Shown: piece after piece, positions 39,509 to 47,813 of the stretch
Layout of the letters: each line of letters begins with the position of its first letter
How positions within the stretch are numbered: the stretch's first letter is position 1
NCBI RefSeq assembly: GCF_002215495.1
Contig: NZ_CP021378.1
Location: 2,790,764 to 2,854,763, forward strand
Direction: 5' to 3'
DNA from: Porphyrobacter sp. CACIAM 03H1
Lineage (GTDB): Bacteria; Pseudomonadota; Alphaproteobacteria; Sphingomonadales; Sphingomonadaceae
Length of the DNA: 64,000 nt
Translations under genes and position numbers: made by a program
Notes under the pieces: generated by a model
The model's input: the letters and a program-made list of their open reading frames with translations, nothing else
Database searches by the model: none
Told to the model about the DNA's origin: nothing

Positions 39509-40699
39509 ATGGACGGGACCATGGGAACGATAGACCCAGCCGCGATGCTGGCGCAGGTGCGCGCGTGGAGCGCGATCAACACCGGCACGTCCAATCTCGC
39601 CGGGCTGGCCGAACAGGCCGATGCTCTGGCCGAGGCCTTCGCGGTGCTGCCCGGAACGGTCGAGCAGGTCGATCCCGCCCCCGTCACCGCCATCGCCGCC
39701 GACGGCACTGCGTTCGACAAGCCCCACGGCCGGCATCTGGTGGTGCGGGTGCGCCCGCAGGCGAACCGGCGCATTCTGCTGACCGGCCACATGGACACGG
39801 TGTTTCCCGCCGATCACCCGTTCCAGCACCAGCGCTGGCTCGACGGGGAGACGCTGAACGGCCCCGGCGTCGCCGACATGAAGGGCGGGATCGCGGTGAT
39901 GCTGCATGCGCTGATGGCCTTCGAGGCCACCCCCGGCGCCTCGGCCCTCGGCTACGACGTTCTCATCAATTCCGACGAGGAGACCGGCTCTCTCGCCAGC
40001 GCGGCGCTGATCGCCGAGCTGGCGGCGGGCAAGATGGCGGCGCTCACCTACGAGCCCGCCGCGCTGCCCGACGGCACGCTGGCGCACGAGCGGGGCGGCA
40101 CGGGCAATTATTCGATCACGATCACCGGCAAGAGCGCCCACGCCGGTCGCAATCCGCACGAGGGGCGCAACGCCATCGTCGCGGCGGCTGACCTGATCCT
40201 GCGACTCAAGGCGCTGGAGACGCCCGAGATCACGATCAACCCGGCCAAGCTCGAAGGCGGGTCGGCCAACAATGTCGTGCCAGACCATGCCGTGCTGCGC
40301 TTCAACATCCGCCCGCGGAGCGTGGAAGCGGGTGCGGCGTTCGACCATGCGCTCGACCACCTGCTGATCGACATCCAGGCAGCCCACGAGGTCGCCACCC
40401 GCCGCCACGGCGGTGTCACCCGCCCGCCGAAAAAGGTCGATGCCGCCGCACAGAGGCTGTTCGATCTCGTGCGCGCCTGCGGGGCCGAGCTCGGGCAGGA
40501 CATCCGCTGGCAATCGACCGGCGGGGTGTGCGACGGCAACAACATCGCGGCCTGCGGGGTGCCGGTGGTCGACACGATGGGAGTGCGCGGCGGCGCGATC
40601 CATTCGCCGGACGAATATCTCATCGTCCCCAGTCTTGCCGAGCGTGCCGCCCTGTCCGCGCGCGTCATCACCCGCCTTTCCCAAGGAGCCCTCAATTGA
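39509..40699 (+). CDS. M20 family metallohydrolase, first gene of an arginine-succinyl cluster
   Basis: A 396-residue M20 peptidase/deacylase with two zinc sites. Metal ligands are visible in LTGHMDTVFP (His, Asp), GPGVADMKGGIAVML (bridging Asp), SDEETGS (catalytic Glu and ligand Glu), YEPA (Glu) and the C-terminal GGAIHSPDEY (His). A dimerisation domain interrupts the core (GNYSITITGKSAHAGRNPHEG). Family relatives include carboxypeptidase G2 and the desuccinylase DapE. It is directly followed by astA, whose start overlaps its stop, so removal of succinyl from an arginine-pathway intermediate is a reasonable inference. The AGAGGG ribosome site supports the ATG at 39509. Confidence 0.85.
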   Translation: MDGTMGTIDPAAMLAQVRAWSAINTGTSNLAGLAEQADALAEAFAVLPGTVEQVDPAPVTAIAADGTAFDKPHGRHLVVRVRPQANRRILLTGHMDTVFPADHPFQHQRWLDGETLNGPGVADMKGGIAVMLHALMAFEATPGASALGYDVLINSDEETGSLASAALIAELAAGKMAALTYEPAALPDGTLAHERGGTGNYSITITGKSAHAGRNPHEGRNAIVAAADLILRLKALETPEITINPAKLEGGSANNVVPDHAVLRFNIRPRSVEAGAAFDHALDHLLIDIQAAHEVATRRHGGVTRPPKKVDAAAQRLFDLVRACGAELGQDIRWQSTGGVCDGNNIAACGVPVVDTMGVRGGAIHSPDEYLIVPSLAERAALSARVITRLSQGALN

Positions 40700-41712
40700 C
40701 CTTCCGCCTGCGCGCCGCGCGCCCCGCCGATCTCGAGGCGCTCTACGAGATGGCCAAGCTGACCGGTGGAGGCTTCACCAACCTTCCGCCCGACCGCGCG
40801 GCGCTACGCACCAAGCTCGAGCGGGCCGAGGCGGCCTTTGCGCGCGATGGCGATACGCTCGGCGACGAGCTCTTCGTGCTGGTGCTCGAGAACGCCCGCA
40901 CCGGCGCGGTACGCGGCACCTGCCAGCTGATGAGCCAGGTCGGCCAGCGCTGGCCGTTCTACTCCTACCGGCTCAACACGCTGACCCAGTATTCGCAGGA
41001 ACTCGACCGCACGGTGCGCGCGGAACTGCTCAGCCTCGTCACCGATCTGGAAGGGTCGAGCGAGGTCGGCGGGCTGTTCCTCCACCCCAACGAGCGCGCC
41101 GGGGGCCTCGGCCTGCTGCTCGCCCGCTCGCGCTATCTGTTTGTCGCAATGCACCGCCCGCGCTTTGCCGAGCGCATCCTTGCGGAACTGCGCGGCATCA
41201 TCGACGAGCGCGGCGGGTCGCCCTTCTGGGAGGGCGTGGCGGGGCGCTTCTTCGGGATGAATTTCCAGGACGCGGACTATTTCAACGCGATCCACGGCAA
41301 CCAGTTCATCGCCGACCTCATGCCGAAGCACCCGGTCTATGTCGCGATGCTGAGCGAGGATGCGAGGAGCGTGATCGGCATCCCCCACCCCACGGGCCGC
41401 GCGGCGATGCGGATGCTCGAGGACGAGGGCTTCCGCTTCGAGAACTATGTCGACATCTTCGACGGCGGCCCGACGATGGTCGCGCGGACCGACAATGTCA
41501 CCAGCGTGCGAAACAGCAGCGAGGCCCGGGTCACCGCGCTCGACGTGGCCGAGGGCGAACGCGCGATCCTCGCCACCGGCCGCCTCGGCACCTTCCGCGC
41601 CTGCTTCGGCGCGAGGGTGCTGGACAGCGAGGGCGGCATCGCGATCGACAGCGCCAGCGCCGACCTGCTCGATGTGCGGGCGGGCGACATGGTGTGGAGC
41701 GTGGCGCGGTAG
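40696..41712 (+). CDS. astA: Arginine N-succinyltransferase
   Basis: A 338-residue AstA, first enzyme of the arginine succinyltransferase (AST) pathway, which uses succinyl-CoA to succinylate arginine. Conserved blocks are LRAARPADLEALYEMAKLTG, GGFTNLPPDRAAL, QLMSQVGQRWPFYSYRL split in the GNAT core, EVGGLFLHPNERAGGLGLLL, and FFGMNFQDADYFNAIHGNQF. It begins with TTG at 40696, seven bases after AAGGAG, overlapping the stop of the M20 hydrolase gene (TTGA). astC and astD are not in the window. Confidence 0.95.
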   Translation: MTFRLRAARPADLEALYEMAKLTGGGFTNLPPDRAALRTKLERAEAAFARDGDTLGDELFVLVLENARTGAVRGTCQLMSQVGQRWPFYSYRLNTLTQYSQELDRTVRAELLSLVTDLEGSSEVGGLFLHPNERAGGLGLLLARSRYLFVAMHRPRFAERILAELRGIIDERGGSPFWEGVAGRFFGMNFQDADYFNAIHGNQFIADLMPKHPVYVAMLSEDARSVIGIPHPTGRAAMRMLEDEGFRFENYVDIFDGGPTMVARTDNVTSVRNSSEARVTALDVAEGERAILATGRLGTFRACFGARVLDSEGGIAIDSASADLLDVRAGDMVWSVAR

Positions 41713-41724
41713 CCAACCCTTTCC

Positions 41725-41792
41725 CCGTTCGTGTCGAGCGAAGTCGAGACACGACCAGCCCCGGGGTTCTCGACTTCGCTCGAACCGAACGG
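41725..41792. repeat. Palindromic repeat, copy 2 (astA-astB intergenic)
   Basis: The same nested palindrome as at 24596-24661: outer CCGTTCG / CGAACGG and inner CGAGCGAAGTCGAGA / TCTCGACTTCGCTCG, with a different loop. It fills the gap between astA and astB and ends nine bases before the astB start codon. Confidence 0.9.
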
Positions 41793-41800
41793 ACATTTGC

Positions 41801-43048
41801 ATGCTCACCGAGATCAATTTCGACGGGATCGTCGGCCCTTCGCACAATTATGCCGGCCTCAGCCTCGGCAACATCGCCAGCGCGAGCCATGCGGGCGATC
41901 CGTCCTATCCGCGCGCGGCGGCGTTGCAGGGGGTGGCGAAGATGCGCGGCAACCTCGGGCGGCTGGGCGTGCAAGGCTTCCTCTTGCCCCTGCCCCGCCC
42001 GAACCGCGCGCTCGAGGCCGCGCTCGCGCTCGACGGCACCGAGCCCGCGCAGCTGCGCGCGGTGCCGTGGTCGGCCTCCTCGATGTGGACCGCCAATGCG
42101 GCGACGGTCAGCCCCGCCCCGGACACTGCCGACGGGCGCTGCCATCTCACCCCCGCGAACCTCGTCACGATGCTCCACCGCGCGCAGGAATGGCCCGACA
42201 CGCAGGCGCAGCTGAAGATCGCCTTCGCCGACACCCGCCACTTCGCGATCCACGACGCCGTGCCGCCGACCTTCGGCGACGAGGGCGCGGCCAATCACAT
42301 GCGGCTGTGCGAGAGCCACGAGGCACCGGGCGTCGAGGTGTTCGTCTACGGCAGGCCCGGCGGCCGCTTCCCCGCGCGCCAGCACGAACAGGCGAGCCGC
42401 CTCGTCGCCCGCGCCCACGGCCTCGCACCGGAGCGCACCGTGTTCATCGAGCAGAACCCCGAGGCGATCGCGGCGGGTGCCTTCCACAATGACGTGGTCG
42501 CGGTGGCCAACGGGCGGGTGCTGTTCACCCACGACATGGCCTTCGCCGACCAGCAGGGCGCCTATGCTGCGATCCGCGCCGCCTTCCCCGCGCTCGAGGT
42601 GGTCGAGGTGCCCTCCTCCGCCGTCAGCCTCGAGGAGGCGATCCGCACCTATCTGTTCAACGCGCAGCTCCTCACCCTGCCGAGCGGCGAGATGGCACTG
42701 ATCGTCCCTGAGGAATGCCGGGAGAGCGCGGCCGTGTGGGGCTGGGCGCAGGAGATGCTCGCGGGCAATGGCCCGATCCGGCAGGTCATTCCGGTCGACG
42801 TGCGCCAGTCGATGGCGAACGGCGGCGGCCCTGCCTGTCTGCGGCTCAGGGTGGTGTGCGATCCGGCGACGGTCGACCCGCGCTTCCTGCTCGATGAGGC
42901 CAAGGCCTACCTGCTGGAGCGCGTCATCGCCGCGCATTGGCCCGAGCAGATCGATCCGTCCGATCTTGGGTCACCCGCGCTGGCGGACAGCGTGATTGCA
43001 GCCCGGCTCGCCCTGCTGGAGGCGCTCGATCTGGCACAGCTTGGTTAA
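41801..43048 (+). CDS. astB: N-succinylarginine dihydrolase
   Basis: A 415-residue AstB of the guanidino-modifying pentein fold, which converts succinylarginine to succinylornithine, CO2 and two ammonia. The N-terminal NFDGIVGPSHNYAGLS and SSMWTANAATVSPAPDT segments and the catalytic His/Cys regions (GAFHNDVVAVAN and the late NGGGPACLRLRVV, with the nucleophilic cysteine) are all present. The ATG at 41801 is nine bases after the palindromic repeat; a clear ribosome site is lacking. With astA it gives the first two steps of the AST route. Confidence 0.96.
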   Translation: MLTEINFDGIVGPSHNYAGLSLGNIASASHAGDPSYPRAAALQGVAKMRGNLGRLGVQGFLLPLPRPNRALEAALALDGTEPAQLRAVPWSASSMWTANAATVSPAPDTADGRCHLTPANLVTMLHRAQEWPDTQAQLKIAFADTRHFAIHDAVPPTFGDEGAANHMRLCESHEAPGVEVFVYGRPGGRFPARQHEQASRLVARAHGLAPERTVFIEQNPEAIAAGAFHNDVVAVANGRVLFTHDMAFADQQGAYAAIRAAFPALEVVEVPSSAVSLEEAIRTYLFNAQLLTLPSGEMALIVPEECRESAAVWGWAQEMLAGNGPIRQVIPVDVRQSMANGGGPACLRLRVVCDPATVDPRFLLDEAKAYLLERVIAAHWPEQIDPSDLGSPALADSVIAARLALLEALDLAQLG

Positions 43049-43141
43049 CGCGTTTGGCGCCCGGCCCGCGCAGGCGTAAGGTTACCCCGATATTAAAGGC
43101 GACTCAGCCCCCGGGCCGGTCGCAGACGGTCGGGAGGCGCC

Positions 43142-43393
43142 ATGCTGCGCAAGCTGGGACGGTTGTTCGTGATCAAGACGCGCTTCGAGGCGTTCCTGAT
43201 CATCTACGCACTCGCCCTCGGCTCGAGCGCGCGCGGGATGGTCTATCTGCACGAATATCCCGGCTTCGGCGGCAAGCTGCTGTTCCTCGCGACGACCGGC
43301 GCGGTGTTCCTGGCGGGGGCGAAGATTCTCGATTGCCTGAAGCTCGAGAAGGAAGTGGCCGAATTCCGGGCAGCTCAAGTCCGCAGCGAATAG
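43142..43393 (+). CDS. Small two-span membrane protein of unknown function
   Basis: An 83-residue protein with a basic start (MLRKLGRLFVIKTRFE), a hydrophobic span at about 15-33 (FEAFLIIYALALGSSARGM), a short loop with HEYPGFGG and a second span at about 45-62 (LLFLATTGAVFLAGAKIL). The C-terminus is charged. GGGAGG precedes the ATG. It follows astB by about 90 bases. Small proteins of this kind are seen in sphingomonads; I know of no function. Confidence 0.65.
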   Translation: MLRKLGRLFVIKTRFEAFLIIYALALGSSARGMVYLHEYPGFGGKLLFLATTGAVFLAGAKILDCLKLEKEVAEFRAAQVRSE

Positions 43394-43429
43394 GGCGAGC
43401 CGCCGCCGCGCGCCGGCCCGCCCCTCTCT

Positions 43430-43900
43430 TCAGATCAGCGCCTTGCGGAAGATGACCTTGTCGTCGCCGGTCGTATAGTAGTCGCGGATGCGCGCTTCCC
43501 GCTCGTAGCCGAGCATGTCGTAGAAGCGGCGCGTGCGCCGGAACTCCGGCGTCCCCGAGGTTTCGACGAGCAGCACCCGGGCGCCCTGCCTGCGCAATTC
43601 ACCCTCGATGTGGCGCATCAGGGCCGTGCCGATCCCCTGCCCATGGGCACCGGGATCGACGCAGATCAGAAGCGTGTTCCACGTGCCCTCGGTCAGCGGT
43701 TCGGGCACGGTAAAGGCAACACCTTGAGCGACCCCGTCGCACGCAGCGACGATCCAGCGCTGGGTTTCGCCGTCTCCGGCAAAATAGGCCGCTGTCATCC
43801 CTTCGAGCATTTCGGAGGGAAACATGGCGTTGGCGTCGACCAAACAGGAAACGTGCGCGAGATCGCCGCGCGCGAGCGGGCGAATGACAATATGAGGCAT
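43430..43900 (-). CDS. GNAT family N-acetyltransferase
   Basis: A 156-residue GNAT acetyltransferase. The acetyl-CoA pyrophosphate loop is in VDPGAHGQGIGTALMRHIE (Q/RxxGxG/A pattern), with strand-helix elements before it and the C-terminal FYDMLGYEREARIRDYY typical of the fold. The substrate is not predictable. It lies between a small membrane-protein gene and ssrA, on the same strand as ssrA but probably with its own promoter. Confidence 0.85.
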   Translation of the reverse strand: MPHIVIRPLARGDLAHVSCLVDANAMFPSEMLEGMTAAYFAGDGETQRWIVAACDGVAQGVAFTVPEPLTEGTWNTLLICVDPGAHGQGIGTALMRHIEGELRRQGARVLLVETSGTPEFRRTRRFYDMLGYEREARIRDYYTTGDDKVIFRKALI

Positions 43901-44079
43901 GGAGATATCTTTCGGTAGATTGTGACTACGAGGAACCGATCGTCAGCGCATGGCGCGCTGCCGCCGGTTCGTGCAGATGCCGACCTGTCGGAAGGTCAGC
44001 GGATGGTTGCAATCGTAGTCAAAAAATCTCCGAGTACGGGTGGGGGATTCTGTTGCTACGCTCCCCCGGGCGCCCGGTT

Positions 44080-44395
44080 TCCGATTCTGTTACCCGGTTC
44101 GGTCCGAACCGTGCTCGTAGCTTTGTAAATTCAGGCCGCTAGGCCGTCACATTACGCAGCGAGAGCAAGTGCTTCGTTGTCGTTGGCACTTATGGGTTTT
44201 GAGCCTTTAACGGGTTACTCAGCCCGGACGAAAACTACGCTTTTCAACACACGTCGATCCTGGTTCGGCCCCGTCAGGAGTTGCGGCCAATCTTCGCTGA
44301 CCGCCCCTTCTGGTGGAGCCGCCGGGTACTGCCCCCGGGTCCGTTGCGTCTATTGCACGCAGCAGTTTATCGTCATAGCCGGCCGAAACCGGCGA
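44080..44395 (-). ncRNA. ssrA: Circularly permuted two-piece tmRNA
   Basis: The minus strand encodes a tmRNA in the permuted alphaproteobacterial order. The acceptor piece comes first and ends GGCTCCACCA (CCA at 44311-44313). A spacer of about 38 bases follows (44273-44310), then the coding piece begins GGGGCCGAACC at 44272. The 5' GGGGCCG pairs with CGGCTCC of the acceptor to form the acceptor stem. The tag reading frame (44187-44152) gives ANDNEALALAA with resume codon GCC and stop TAA. A T-arm-like CCGGG/CCCGG stem with a 7-base loop is in the acceptor piece. It rescues stalled ribosomes with SmpB. The 5' end of the acceptor piece and the 3' end of the coding piece are estimates. Confidence 0.93.
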
Positions 44396-44400
44396 GACCC

Positions 44401-44428
44401 CATATAGCGATCGCCAGCTTAATGTGAA
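44401..44428 (-). promoter_or_regulatory. Promoter of ssrA
   Basis: On the minus strand: -35 TTCACA (44428-44423), 16-base spacer, -10 TATATG (44406-44401). It is placed just in front of the expected 5' end of the acceptor piece (GGGTCTCGCC), as needed for an abundant RNA. Confidence 0.7.
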
Positions 44429-44442
44429 GTGAGCGGCGGCGC

Positions 44443-44865
44443 TTACTTCTTCAGCGCGTCGCGGATCTCGATCAGCAGGTCCACCTCGGTCGGGCCGGCG
44501 GGAGCGGCGGCCTCCTCGTGGCGGGCGAACTGGGCGGTCACCTTGTTCACGTAGCGAACCATCAGGAAGATGATGAAGGCGAGGATCAGGAAGTTGATCA
44601 CCACCGACACGAAGGCGCCCAGCCCCAGCACATTCGCCCCCGCCTCGCGCGCGGCAGCAAGCGGCGTACCCGGCGCGACCTCGCCCGAGAGGACGATGTA
44701 GCGGTCCGAAAAGTCGATATTGCCGAAGAGCGCGCCGACCACCGGCATGATGATCTCGTCCGTCAGCGACTTGACGATGGCGCCGAAAGCCGCGCCGATG
44801 ATCACCCCGACCGCCAGGTCCATGACATTGCCCTTGGCGATGAAAGCCCTGAATTCCGACAGCAT
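44443..44865 (-). CDS. mscL: Large-conductance mechanosensitive channel
   Basis: A 140-residue MscL, an inner-membrane pentamer that opens under high tension to release solutes after osmotic downshock. It begins [20 protein letters not shown] and has the pore helix [20 protein letters not shown], the second transmembrane helix [20 protein letters not shown] and a C-terminal helical bundle ([12 protein letters not shown]). I take the ATG at 44865, six bases after AGGGG; an in-frame ATG at 44883 lacks a ribosome site. It ends 37 bases before the ssrA promoter. Confidence 0.96.
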   Translation of the reverse strand: MLSEFRAFIAKGNVMDLAVGVIIGAAFGAIVKSLTDEIIMPVVGALFGNIDFSDRYIVLSGEVAPGTPLAAAREAGANVLGLGAFVSVVINFLILAFIIFLMVRYVNKVTAQFARHEEAAAPAGPTEVDLLIEIRDALKK

Positions 44866-44951
44866 CACGATCCCCTTTGCCATTGCCGTTAGGGATGTTC
44901 TGGCACCCGCACGCCGCTCTGCCAAGCGTGAGGGTGCTGTCAGTCCACCGC

Positions 44952-44979
44952 TTGAACGGGCAAAGTGGTGTGCTATATG
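44952..44979 (+). promoter_or_regulatory. Promoter of the lemA operon
   Basis: -35 TTGAAC (44952-44957), 16-base spacer, -10 TATATG (44974-44979), 60 bases before the lemA start codon. The -10 box and spacer length are the same as in the ssrA promoter. Confidence 0.6.
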
Positions 44980-45039
44980 CGCAATACAGATTGACCGCTG
45001 CCGGCATGCGACCGGCGCGCTTTCAGGAGGGATTGCCAC

Positions 45040-45642
45040 ATGACTCTCGCCACCACCCTGCGCGGCGCCTTCGCCGCCCTCGCCGCGCTGAGCCTTGCCG
45101 CCTGCGGGATCAACTCGGTCCCGACCGCCGAGGAGGAGGCCAAGGCCAAGTGGGCCGATGTCGAGGCGCAGTTTCAGCGCCGCGCCAACCTCATCCCCAA
45201 CCTCGCCGAAGTGACCAAGGGCGCGGGCGAGAACGAGCGCACCATCCTGACCCAGGTGACCGAGGCCCGCGCCCGCGCGACCAGCATCAACGTCACTGCC
45301 GACGATCTCAACGACCCGGCCAAGATGGAGCAGTTCGCCGCCGCGCAGAGCCAGCTCGGCGCCGGGATCGGCCGCCTGCTCGCCAGCGTCGAGGCCTATC
45401 CGCAGGTCCAGTCGAACCAGAACTACCTCGCGCTGCAAAGCCAGCTCGAAGGCACCGAGAACCGCATCGCCGTCGCCATCCGCGACTACAACGAGGCGGT
45501 GCGCAAGTATAACACCACGATCCGCACCTTCCCGGATTCGATCGGCGCGAACATCATCCACGGTGCCGAGCCGATGGTGCCCTACAAGGCCGTGACCGAA
45601 GGCGCCGAGGCCGCGCCGACACTCGACATGACGTCGAACTGA
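45040..45642 (+). CDS. lemA: LemA family lipoprotein
   Basis: A 200-residue protein with a lipobox LAAC at about residues 19-22. The LemA core is a long helical coiled coil: [65 protein letters not shown]. The NLIPNL and YNEAVRKYN blocks are the family signature. Its function is not settled. It is followed within a few bases by two TPM-domain genes, a conserved association that suggests a common envelope role. Confidence 0.92.
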   Translation: MTLATTLRGAFAALAALSLAACGINSVPTAEEEAKAKWADVEAQFQRRANLIPNLAEVTKGAGENERTILTQVTEARARATSINVTADDLNDPAKMEQFAAAQSQLGAGIGRLLASVEAYPQVQSNQNYLALQSQLEGTENRIAVAIRDYNEAVRKYNTTIRTFPDSIGANIIHGAEPMVPYKAVTEGAEAAPTLDMTSN

Positions 45643-45647
45643 GCGGC

Positions 45648-46499
45648 GTGCTCCGCTCGCTTGTCCTGTTGCTGGCGGCCGTAGCGGCGTGGCTTGCCGC
45701 GCCGCTCGCCGCGCAGCCGCAGTTCCCCGAACTGACGGGGCGCGTGGTCGACAATGCCGACCTGCTGACGCCCGAGGCCGAGGCGGCGCTGACGACCAAA
45801 CTCGAAGCGCTGGAAACCCAGTCGCAGCGCCAGCTGGTCGTGGCGACCGTGCCGGACCTGCAAGGCTACGACATCTCCGATTACGGCTATCAGCTGGGCC
45901 GCGCTTGGGGCCTCGGCGATGCGGAGCGCAACGACGGCGCGCTGCTGCTGGTCGCCCCCAACGACCGCAAGGTGCGGATCGAGGTCGGTTATGGGCTGGA
46001 GGGCTATCTCACCGATGCCCTGTCCTCCCTGATCATCCAGAACCAGATCCTGCCGCGTTTCCGCGACGGTGATTTCCCCGGCGGAATCGAGGCAGGAACC
46101 GACGCGATCATTGCCCAGCTCCAGCTTTCGCCCGAGGAGGCCGCGAAGGTCGCCTCCGAGGCGGGCAAGGCGCGCGAGAGCGACGGCGGCTTCCCTGTCG
46201 GCGTGCTGATCTGGCTGGCCTTCATGTTCTTCTTCTTCATTCTGCCGCTGCTCGCCGGACGCGGGCGGCGCCGGCGCTACCGTTCGCGCGGGAAAGGCCC
46301 TTGGGGCAGCCGCGACCTCGGCGACACGGCGCGCGACATCATCCTGTGGGAAGTCGGCAGCGCGGTCGCGCGCGGCCTGCTCTCCGGCGGCGACAATGAT
46401 GGCGGCGGTGGCTGGGGCGGAGGCGGCTTCGGCGGCGGCGGCGGTTTTTCCGGCGGTGGCGGCTCCTTCGGGGGCGGCGGCGCCTCGGGAGGGTGGTGA
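45648..46499 (+). CDS. TPM domain protein with Gly-rich tail
   Basis: A 283-residue protein: signal peptide ([12 protein letters not shown]), a TPM domain (about residues 30-165; [60 protein letters not shown]), one transmembrane helix at about 183-204 and a short cytoplasmic part ending in a run of GGGGxFGGGG repeats. TPM domains are found in proteins linked to photosystem II repair in plants and to phosphatase-like activity; the bacterial role is unclear. It starts with GTG at 45648, five bases after lemA. Confidence 0.9.
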   Translation: MLRSLVLLLAAVAAWLAAPLAAQPQFPELTGRVVDNADLLTPEAEAALTTKLEALETQSQRQLVVATVPDLQGYDISDYGYQLGRAWGLGDAERNDGALLLVAPNDRKVRIEVGYGLEGYLTDALSSLIIQNQILPRFRDGDFPGGIEAGTDAIIAQLQLSPEEAAKVASEAGKARESDGGFPVGVLIWLAFMFFFFILPLLAGRGRRRRYRSRGKGPWGSRDLGDTARDIILWEVGSAVARGLLSGGDNDGGGGWGGGGFGGGGGFSGGGGSFGGGGASGGW

Positions 46500-46502
46500 G
46501 AC

Positions 46503-47177
46503 ATGGCCTATCTTGACGATGCCGGCCGCGCACGTGTCGGCGCGGCGGTGACGGAGGCGGAGAGCGCCACCTCGGGCGAGATCGTCACGGTGCTCGCCGA
46601 TGCCTCGGACGGCTACACCGATGTCGCCCTGCTGTGGGCGGTCGGCGCGGCCTTCACCGCCATGAGCGTCTTCGCCGCCCTCCCCCAGCCCTTCCTCGAC
46701 CTGTGGGATCGCCTGATCGGCGGATGGGGCCACGAATGGACCACGGGCGAGCTCGCCAGCATGGTGATCGGGCTCGGGTTGGTGAAGTTCCTCGCCGTGC
46801 TGCTCGTGCAGCAGTGGCAGCCGCTCAAGTTCGCGCTGATCCCCGGCCCGACCAAGACGATCCGCGTCCACAATCAGGCAGTGCGCCAGTTCAAGGTCGG
46901 CGCGGAACGGCGCACCACCGGGCGCACCGGCGTGCTGATCTACCTCTCGATGCGCGAGCACCGGGCCGAGATCGTCGCCGACGAGAGCATCGCCGCCAAG
47001 GTCTCCGCCGAGGTGTGGGGCGAGGCGATGGGCGACATGCTCGCCCTGATCCGCAAGGGCCAAGTTGCCGAGGGGCTGGCGGTCGGCATCCGCGATGTCG
47101 GCTTCGTCCTCGCCGAGCATTTCCCGCGCGGCGCCGAGGACGTGAACGAGCTGCCCGACCGGCTGATCGAGGTTTAG
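46503..47177 (+). CDS. TPM domain membrane protein
   Basis: A 224-residue second TPM protein, three bases after the first. It lacks a signal peptide and begins with the domain (ARVGAAVTEAESATSGEIVTV), interrupted by two transmembrane spans at about residues 43-60 and 82-100, and ends with the second half of the fold (TGRTGVLIYLSMREHRAEIVA, VWGEAMGDMLALIRKGQVAE). The split of a TPM domain by membrane spans is typical of this partner protein. The lemA-TPM-TPM trio is likely one operon. Confidence 0.88.
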   Translation: MAYLDDAGRARVGAAVTEAESATSGEIVTVLADASDGYTDVALLWAVGAAFTAMSVFAALPQPFLDLWDRLIGGWGHEWTTGELASMVIGLGLVKFLAVLLVQQWQPLKFALIPGPTKTIRVHNQAVRQFKVGAERRTTGRTGVLIYLSMREHRAEIVADESIAAKVSAEVWGEAMGDMLALIRKGQVAEGLAVGIRDVGFVLAEHFPRGAEDVNELPDRLIEV

Positions 47178-47249
47178 CTCCCCTTCCCTATTGACCCGCC
47201 GCGCGAAGCTGTCGAAGGGCCGTCCTTCCCCAGCCGACGGAGCCCCCAA

Positions 47250-47810
47250 TTGGAACGAGACCGCGACGCCGACCTTCCCGAAGAGGTGATGTGGGAAGGG
47301 CGCTTCATCACCGCCAAGAAGCGCGGCCGGTGGGAATATGTCGGCCGCGCGCGCGGCATCCGGGCGGCGGCGATCATCGCGCTCGACGAGGACCCGGACG
47401 GCACCCGCCATGTGATCCTCGTCAGCCAGTACCGCGTGCCGCTCGGCCGCTTCAGCCTTGAAATTCCCGCCGGCCTGATCGGCGATGACGAGGGCAAGGA
47501 AGGCGAGGATGCAACCCTCGCCGCCGCGCGAGAGCTCGAGGAGGAGACCGGCTACCGCGCCGGCAAGCTCGAAGTGCTGGGCGAGTTCTACTCCTCGCCC
47601 GGCATGGTCTCGGAATGCTTCACCCTGCTGAAGGCAACCGCGCTCGAACGGGTGAGCGCAGGCGGAGGGACCGAGGGCGAGAACATCCTCGTCCACCGCG
47701 TCGCCCTGCGCGATCTGGCGCGCTTCGTCGCCGAGTGGCGCAGGGCTGGCCATGCGGTCGATGTGCGGATAGCGATGCTTCTGACACCGGGATACTTGGG
47801 AGAGGAATAG
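47250..47810 (+). CDS. NUDIX hydrolase (ADP-ribose pyrophosphatase type)
   Basis: A 186-residue NUDIX protein. The Nudix helix is EDATLAAARELEEETGY, preceded by the ADP-ribose pyrophosphatase-like FSLEIPAGLIGDDEG and followed by LGEFYSSPGMVSECFTLLKA, where the Pro-Gly-Met stretch is a marker of the subfamily. It hydrolyses ADP-ribose or related nucleoside diphosphate sugars to AMP and sugar phosphate. It starts with TTG at 47250. The following SDR starts four bases after its stop, so they share a transcript. Confidence 0.85.
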   Translation: MERDRDADLPEEVMWEGRFITAKKRGRWEYVGRARGIRAAAIIALDEDPDGTRHVILVSQYRVPLGRFSLEIPAGLIGDDEGKEGEDATLAAARELEEETGYRAGKLEVLGEFYSSPGMVSECFTLLKATALERVSAGGGTEGENILVHRVALRDLARFVAEWRRAGHAVDVRIAMLLTPGYLGEE

Positions 47811-47813
47811 AAC

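Noticed and set aside
44177..44407. A 76-codon plus-strand frame between the GNAT and mscL genes
   Set aside because: It lies over the tmRNA gene on the opposite strand and has no protein-like features.
46395..46495. Tandem GGCGGC repeats as a candidate repeat element
   Set aside because: They encode the Gly-rich tail common to TPM proteins and are explained by the coding sequence.
47196..47226. A further copy of the CGAAGTCGAGA palindromic repeat before the NUDIX gene
   Set aside because: Only a partial match (CGCGAAGCTGTCGAAGGGC) without the second arm. At most a decayed relic.
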